In this document: positions 58,627 through 64,000 of the stretch, in pieces
Numbering within the stretch: position 1 is the first letter of the stretch
Layout of the letters: each line of letters starts with the position of its first letter
Origin: Ptiloglossa arizonensis
Taxonomy: Eukaryota; Arthropoda; Insecta; Hymenoptera; Colletidae
Reading direction: 5' to 3'
DNA: 64,000 nucleotides
Assembly (NCBI RefSeq): GCF_051014685.1
Contig: NW_027478396.1
Location: forward strand, 372,001 to 436,000
Translations under genes and position numbers: made by a program
Notes under the pieces: generated by a model
What the model saw: the letters and a program-made list of their open reading frames with translations, nothing else
Database searches by the model: none
What the model was told of the DNA's origin: nothing

Positions 58627-59490
58627 TATTTCTTCGTTTCTCCGTTTCTTTCTTCGTTTCTCCGTTTCTTTCTTCGTTTTTCCATTTATTTCTCCGTTCC
58701 TCCGTTTCTTTCTTCGATTCTCCGTTTCTTCCTTCATTTCTCCGATTCTTTCTTCGTTTCTCCGTTTCTTTCTTCGTTTCTCCGTTTCTTTCTTCGTTTC
58801 TCGGTTTATTTCTTCGTTTCTCCAAATATTTCTCCGTTTCTTACTTCGTTTCTCCCTTTCTTTCTTCGTTTCTCCGTTTCTTTCTTCATTTCTCCGTTTC
58901 TTTCTTCGTTTCTCCGTTTCTTTCTTCGTTTCTCCGTTTCTTTCTTCGTTTCTCCGTTTATTTCTTCGTTTCTCCGTTTCTTTGTTCGTTTCTCCGTTTC
59001 TTTGTTCGTTTCTCCGTTTCTTTCTTCCTTTCTCCGTTTCTTTCTTCATTTCTCCGTTTCTTTCTTCGTCTCTCCGTTTCTTTCTTCGTTTCTCCGTTTC
59101 TTTCTTCGTTTCTCCGTTTCTTTCTTCATTTCTCCGTTTCTTTCTTCGTTTCTCCGTTTCTCCGTTTCTTTCTTCGTTTCTCCGTTTATTTCTTCGTTTC
59201 TCCATTTATTTCTCCGTTTCTTTGTTCGTTTCTCCGGTTCCTTCTTCGTTTCTCCGTTTCCCCGTTTCTTTCTTCGTTTCTCCGTTTATTTCTTCGTTTC
59301 TCCATTTATTTCTCCGTTTCTTTGTTCGTTTCTCCGTTTCTTTGTTTGTTTCTCCGTTTCTTTGTTCTTTTCTCCGTTTCTTTGTTCGTTTCTCCGTTTC
59401 TTTGTTCGTTTCTCCGTTGCTTTCTTCGTTTCTCCGTTTCTTTCTTTGTTTCACCGTTTCTTTCGTCATTTCTCCGTTTATTTCTTCGTT
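58627..59490 (+). repeat. 852-bp tandem unit, copy 2
   Basis: Direct continuation of copy 1. One difference noticed is T at 59369 (GTTCTTTTC) against C at 58517 (GTTCTCTTC). The match ends near 59490, where this copy reads TTTCGCCG and copy 1 is followed by TTTCTCCG. Confidence 0.92.
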
Positions 59491-60775
59491 TCGCCGTTTC
59501 TTTCTTCGTTTCTCCGTTTCCTCGTTCGTTTCTCCGTTTATTTCTTCGTTTCTCCATTTATTTCTCCGTTTCTCCGTTTCTTTCTTTGTTTCTCCGTTTC
59601 TTTCTTCGTTTCTCCGTTTCTTTCTTCGTTTCTCCGTTTATTTCTTCGTTTCTCCATTTATTTCTCCGTTTCTTTGTTCGTTTCTCCGTTTCTTTGTTTG
59701 TTTCTCCGTTTCTTTGTTCTTTTCTCCGTTTCTTTGTTCGTTTCTACGTTTCTTTTTTCGTTTCTCCGTTTCTTTCTTCGTTTCTCCGTATATGTCCTCG
59801 TTTCTTCATTTATTTCTCCGTTTCTCCGTTTCTTTGTTCGTTTCTCCGTTTCTTTGTTCGTTTCTCCGTTTCCTTGTTCGTTTCTCCGTTTCTTTGTTCG
59901 TTTCTCCGTTTCTTTGTTCGTTTCTCCGTTTCTTTCTTCGTTTCTCCGTTTCTTTCTTCGTTTCTCCGTTTCTTTCTTTGTTTCTCCGTTTCTTTCGTCA
60001 TTTCTCCGTTTATTTCTTCGTTTCGCCGTTTCTTTCTTCGTTTCTCGGTTTCTTTCTTCGTTTCTCCGTTTATATCTTCGTTTCTCCATTTATTTCTCCG
60101 TTTCTTTCTTCGTTTCTCCGTTTCTTTGTTCGTTTCTACGTTACTTTCTTCGTTTCTCCGTTTCTTTCTTCGTTTCTCCGTATATGTCTTCGTTTCTTCA
60201 TTTATTTCTCCGTTTCTCCGTTTCTTTGTTCATATCTCCGTTTCTTTGTTCGTTTCTCCGTTTCTTTGTTCGTTTCTCCGTTTCTTTCTTCGTTTCTCCG
60301 TTTCTTTCTTTGTTTCACCGTTTCTTTCGTCATTTCTCCGTTTATTTCTTCGTTTCGCCGTTTCTTTCTTCGTTTCTCCGTTTCCTCTTTCGTTTCTCCG
60401 TTTATTTCTTCGTTTCTCCATTTATTTCTCCGTTTCTCCGTTTCTTTCTTCGCTTCTCCGTTTCTTTCTTCGTTTCTCCGTTTCTTTCTTCGTTTCTCCG
60501 TTTATTTCTTCGTTTCTCCATTTATTTCTCCGTTTCTTTGTTCGTTTCTCCGTTTCTTTGTTTGTTTCTCCGTTTCTTTGTTCTTTTCTCCGTTTCTTTG
60601 TTCGTTTCTCCGTTTCTTTGTTCGTTTCTCCGTTTCTTTGTTCGTTTCTCCGTTTCTTTCTTCGTTTCTCCGTTTCTTTCTTTGTTTCACCGTTTCTTTC
60701 GTCATTTCTCCGTTTATTTCTTCGTTTCGCCGTTTCTTTCTTAGTTTCTCCGTTTCCTCGTTCGTTTCTCCGTTT
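59205..60775 (+). repeat. 2764-bp repeat, unit K1
   Basis: Matches 61969-63539 at a constant offset of 2764 bp. Shared markers are TTTGTTTGTTTC, TTTGTTCTTTTCTCC, TTTCGTCATTTC, TTTCGCCG, TATATGTCCTCG, CTACGTTACTTTC, TTCATATCTCC and CTTAGTTTC. Substitutions seen include T at 60388 against G at 63152 and C at 60453 against T at 63217. The match ends exactly at 60776 against 63540. Confidence 0.9.
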
Positions 60776-61228
60776 ATTTCTTCGTTTCTCCATTTATTTC
60801 TCCGTTTCTCCGTTTCTTTTTTCGTTTCTCCGTTTCTTTCGTCGTTTCTCCGTATATGTCTTCGTTTCTTCATTTATTTCTCCGTTTCTCCGTTTCTTTG
60901 TTCGTTTCTCCGTTTCTTTGTTCGTTTCTCCGTTTATTTCTTCGTTTCTCCATTTATTTCTCCGTTTCATTTTTCGTTTCTCCGTTTCTTTGTTCGTTTC
61001 TCCGTTTCTTTGTTCGTTTCTCCGTTTCTTTGTTCGTTTCTCCGTTTCTTTCTTCGTTCCTTCGTTTCTTTCTTTGTTTCTCCGTTTCTTTCATCGTTTC
61101 TCCGTTTATTTCTTCGTTTCTCCATTTATTTCTCCGTTCCTCCGTTTCTTTCTTCGATTCTCCGTTTCTTTCTTCATTTCTCCGTTTCTTTCTTCGTTTC
61201 TCCGTTTCTTTCTTCGTTTCTCCGTTTC
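60776..61228 (+). repeat. Segment present in K1 and missing from K2 (about 452 bp)
   Basis: After 60776 the first copy continues with TATATGTCTTCG, TTTCATTTTTCG and a CGTTCCTTCG monomer before reaching CTCCAATTATTTC. In the second copy the sequence jumps from 63539 to the equivalent of 61229, so the offset falls from 2764 to 2312 bp. The difference is 452 bp. Confidence 0.87.
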
Positions 61229-61688
61229 TTTCTTCGTTTCTCCGTTTATTTCTTCGTTTCTCCAATTATTTCTCCGTTTGTTACTTCGTTTCTCCCTTTC
61301 TTTCTTCGTTTCTCCGTTTCTTTCTTCATTTCTCCGTTTCTTTCTTCGTTTCTCCCTTTCTTTCTTCGTTTCTCCGTTTCTTTCTTCGTTTCTCCGTTTC
61401 TTTCTTCGTTTCTCCGTTTATTTCTTCGTTTCTCCATTTATTTCTCCGTTTCTCCGTTTCTTTCTTCGTTTCTCCGTTTCTTTGTTCGTTTCCCCGTTTC
61501 TTTTTCCGTTTCTCGGTTTATTTCTTCGTTTCTCCATTTATTTCTCCGTTTCTTTCTTCGTTTCTCCGATTCTCTCTTCGTTTCTCCGTTTCTATCTTCG
61601 TTTCTCCGTTTCTTTCTTCGTTTCTCCGTTTATTTCTTCGTTTCTCCATTTATTTCTCCGTTCCTCCGTTTCTTTCTTCGATTCTCCG
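61229..61688 (+). repeat. Right-hand part of K1 (copied at 63541-64000)
   Basis: Matches the last 460 bp of the window at an offset of 2312 bp through CTCCAATTATTTC, CTTCCTTTCTCC-type monomers, TTTCCCCGTTTC, TTTCTCGGTTTATTTC and CTCCGATTCTCTC. It reads GTTTGTTACTTCG near 61280 where the later copy reads GTTTCTTACTTCG. Confidence 0.88.
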
Positions 61689-61968
61689 TTTCTTCCTTCA
61701 TTTCTCCGTTTCTTTCTTCGTTTCTCCGTTTCTTTCTTCGTTTCTCCGTTTCTTTCTTCGTTTCTCGGTTTAATTCTTCGTTTCTCCAATTATTTCTCCG
61801 TTTCTCCCTTTCTTTCTTCGTTTCTCCGTTTCTTTCTTCATTTCTCCGTTTCTTTCTTCGTTTCTCCGTTTCTTTCTTCGTTTCTCCGTTTCTTTCTTCG
61901 TATCTCCGTTTCTTTCTTCATTTCTCCGTTTCTTTCTTCGTTTCTCCGTTTCTTTCTTCGTTTCTCCA

Positions 61969-64000
61969 TTTATTTCTCCGTTTCTTTGTTCGTTTCTCCG
62001 TTTCTTTCTTCGTTTCTCCGTTTCCCCGTTTCTTTCTTCGTTTCTCCGTTTATTTCTTCGTTTCTCCATTTATTTCTCCGTTTCTTTGTTCGTTTCTCCG
62101 TTTCTTTGTTTGTTTCTCCGTTTCTTTGTTCTTTTCTCCGTTTCTTTGTTCGTTTCTCCGTTTCTTTGTTCGTTTCTCCGTTTCTTTCTTCGTTTCACCG
62201 TTTCTTTCTTTGTTTCACCGTTTCTTTCGTCATTTCTCCGTTTATTTCTTCGTTTCGCCGTTTCTTTCTTCGTTTCTCCGTTTCCTCGTTCGTTTCTCCG
62301 TTTATTTCTTCGTTTCTCCATTTATTTCTCCGTTTCTCCGTTTCTTTCTTTGTTTCTCCGTTTCTTTCTTCGTTTCTCCGTTTCTTTCTTCGTTTCTCCG
62401 TTTATTTCTTCGTTTCTCCATTTATTTCTCCGTTTCTTTGTTCGTTTCTCCGTTTCTTTGTTTGTTTCTCCGTTTCTTTGTTCTTTTCTCCGTTTCTTTG
62501 TTCGTTTCTACGTTTCTTTTTTCGTTTCTCCGTTTCTTTCTTCGTTTCTCCGTATATGTCCTCGTTTCTTCATTTATTTCTCCGTTTCTCCGTTTCTTTG
62601 TTCGTTTCTCCGTTTCTTTGTTCGTTTCTCCGTTTCCTTGTTCGTTTCTCCGTTTCTTTGTTCGTTTCTCCGTTTCTTTGTTCGTTTCTCCGTTTCTTTC
62701 TTCGTTTCTCCGTTTCTTTCTTCGTTTCTCCGTTTCTTTCTTTGTTTCTCCGTTTCTTTCGTCATTTCTCCGTTTATTTCTTCGTTTCGCCGTTTCTTTC
62801 TTCGTTTCTCGGTTTCTTTCTTCGTTTCTCCGTTTATATCTTCGTTTCTCCATTTATTTCTCCGTTTCTTTCTTCGTTTCTCCGTTTCTTTGTTCGTTTC
62901 TACGTTACTTTCTTCGTTTCTCCGTTTCTTTCTTCGTTTCTCCGTATATGTCTTCGTTTCTTCATTTATTTCTCCGTTTCTCCGTTTCTTTGTTCATATC
63001 TCCGTTTCTTTGTTCGTTTCTCCGTTTCTTTGTTCGTTTCTCCGTTTCTTTCTTCGTTTCTCCGTTTCTTTCTTTGTTTCACCGTTTCTTTCGTCATTTC
63101 TCCGTTTATTTCTTCGTTTCGCCGTTTCTTTCTTCGTTTCTCCGTTTCCTCGTTCGTTTCTCCGTTTATTTCTTCGTTTCTCCATTTATTTCTCCGTTTC
63201 TCCGTTTCTTTCTTCGTTTCTCCGTTTCTTTCTTCGTTTCTCCGTTTCTTTCTTCGTTTCTCCGTTTATTTCTTCGTTTCTCCATTTATTTCTCCGTTTC
63301 TTTGTTCGTTTCTCCGTTTCTTTGTTTGTTTCTCCGTTTCTTTGTTCTTTTCTCCGTTTCTTTGTTCGTTTCTCCGTTTCTTTGTTCGTTTCTCCGTTTC
63401 TTTGTTCGTTTCTCCGTTTCTTTCTTCGTTTCTCCGTTTCTTTCTTTGTTTCACCGTTTCTTTCGTCATTTCTCCGTTTATTTCTTCGTTTCGCCGTTTC
63501 TTTCTTAGTTTCTCCGTTTCCTCGTTCGTTTCTCCGTTTCTTTCTTCGTTTCTCCGTTTATTTCTTCGTTTCTCCAATTATTTCTCCGTTTCTTACTTCG
63601 TTTCTCCCTTTCTTTCTTCGTTTCTCCGTTTCTTTCTTCATTTCTCCGTTTCTTTCTTCGTTTCTCCCTTTCTTTCTTCGTTTCTCCGTTTCTTTCTTCG
63701 TTTCTCCGTTTCTTTCTTCGTTTCTCCGTTTATTTCTTCGTTTCTCCATTTATTTCTCCGTTTCTCCGTTTCTTTCTTCGTTTCTCCGTTTCTTTGTTCG
63801 TTTCCCCGTTTCTTTTTCCGTTTCTCGGTTTATTTCTTCGTTTCTCCATTTATTTCTCCGTTTCTTTCTTCGTTTCTCCGATTCTCTCTTCGTTTCTCCG
63901 TTTCTATCTTCGTTTCTCCGTTTCTTTCTTCGTTTCTCCGTTTATTTCTTCGTTTCTCCATTTATTTCTCCGTTCCTCCGTTCCTTTCTTCGATTCTCCG
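61969..64000 (+). repeat. 2764-bp repeat, unit K2, running off the window
   Basis: Second copy of K1 with the 452-bp deletion at 63539/63540. It is cut by the window edge at 64000, still inside the satellite. Confidence 0.9.

Larger units (their letters stand above)
1..64000 (+). repeat. Satellite array of a 20-bp monomer filling the window
   Basis: Every line of the window reads as tandem copies of TTTCTCCGTTTCTTTCTTCG or close variants, all in the same orientation. The consensus has 12 T, 6 C, 2 G and no A, so the top strand is about 90% pyrimidine. Each monomer carries two CpG sites, 12 and 8 bp apart. The monomer splits into an 8-mer (TTTCTCCG) and a 12-mer (TTTCTTTCTTCG); single 12-bp units and extra 8-bp units occur often and shift the phase. 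No unique flanking sequence is present at either end, so the array is larger than the window. Length, purity and layered higher-order repeats are typical of eukaryotic heterochromatic satellite; the exact chromosomal site and species cannot be told from the sequence. Confidence 0.99.

Noticed and set aside
19..63508. Long top-strand open reading frames (up to nearly 5000 codons) as protein-coding genes
   Set aside because: They overlap each other in different frames, all encode the same low-complexity repeat peptide, start at chance ATG codons in TATG- or CATG-type variants or beyond, and end at TGA, TAG or TAA created by single variant monomers. They lack non-repetitive domains, and array indels are not multiples of three.
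283..63749. Bottom-strand reading frames beginning MEKRRNKRRN, 60-400 residues long
   Set aside because: The ATG and the preceding stop both come from the CCATTTATTTC variant, whose reverse complement reads TAA followed directly by ATG in the same frame. Each such variant therefore ends one frame and opens the next. The peptides are translated satellite rich in lysine, arginine and glutamate.
1..64000. CRISPR array
   Set aside because: Direct repeats are present, but there are no unique spacers, no leader and no cas genes. Units are contiguous 20-bp tandem copies.
1..64000. Telomeric repeat
   Set aside because: No 5-8-bp G-rich telomere motif such as TTAGGG or TTTAGGG occurs, and the 8-mer TTTCTCCG is pyrimidine-rich with no GGG run on either strand.
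1..64000. CENP-B box in the monomer
   Set aside because: TTCG occurs in every monomer, but the required CGGG end of the box is missing at the right spacing. A centromeric role remains possible but is not supported by this motif.
1..64000. Transposable elements, tRNA or rRNA genes, promoters inside the array
   Set aside because: No stretch departs from the monomer pattern for more than a few bases. There are no inverted terminal repeats, long terminal repeats, target-site duplications, or A and B boxes that stand out from the repeat.

Overview
The whole 64 kb window is one uninterrupted satellite DNA array. From the first base to the last it consists of degenerate copies of a 20-bp monomer, consensus TTTCTCCGTTTCTTTCTTCG, always in the same orientation with the pyrimidine strand on top. 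I see no unique sequence, gene, RNA gene, mobile element or array edge, so the array runs past both ends of the window. A block this long and this pure fits eukaryotic constitutive heterochromatin (pericentromeric, centromeric, subtelomeric or a heterochromatic knob) resolved by long reads. Nothing in it identifies the species. A bacterial source would be very surprising.

The monomer is made of smaller parts: an 8-mer of type TTTCTYCG, then a 12-mer that is the same 8-mer with an extra TTTC. Short units of 12 bp and extra units of 8 bp occur throughout and shift the phase. Common variants carry A at position 12 (TTTATTTC), G at position 16 (TTTGTTCG), or the triple change TTTCTCCATTTATTTCTCCG, which is often followed by a short 12-bp unit.

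Layout by higher-order structure: 1-3180 mixed monomers with local duplications; 3180-4411 block alpha-1; 4441-8935 a first A/B pair of about 2.1-kb higher-order units plus linker; 8936-9571 an extra partial B unit; 9541-10767 alpha-2; 10281-18902 and 18903-27422 two head-to-tail copies of a roughly 8.6-kb super-repeat, each holding an A/B pair and a roughly 3.1-kb block C; 24931-30660 a 2.86-kb tandem pair; 29780-34441 a 2.38-2.40-kb pair; 34841-41120 a 3.46-kb pair; 41121-43130 mixed; 43131-52400 several copies of a roughly 2.8-kb unit; 52401-57774 mixed; 57775-59490 an 852-bp tandem pair; 59205-64000 a 2.76-kb pair whose second copy carries a 452-bp deletion.

Paired copies differ by very few substitutions wherever I compared them, although monomers within one copy differ much more. 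This is the pattern of recent segmental amplification by unequal exchange, with patches that look like gene conversion.

Very long open reading frames exist on both strands. They are a by-product of composition: the top strand has almost no A and the bottom strand almost no T, so stop codons are rare. I therefore annotate no coding sequence. No genes work together here; the interest lies in the architecture of the array. Boundaries of blocks were found by eye from shared variant positions and are good to roughly one monomer unless exact positions are stated.
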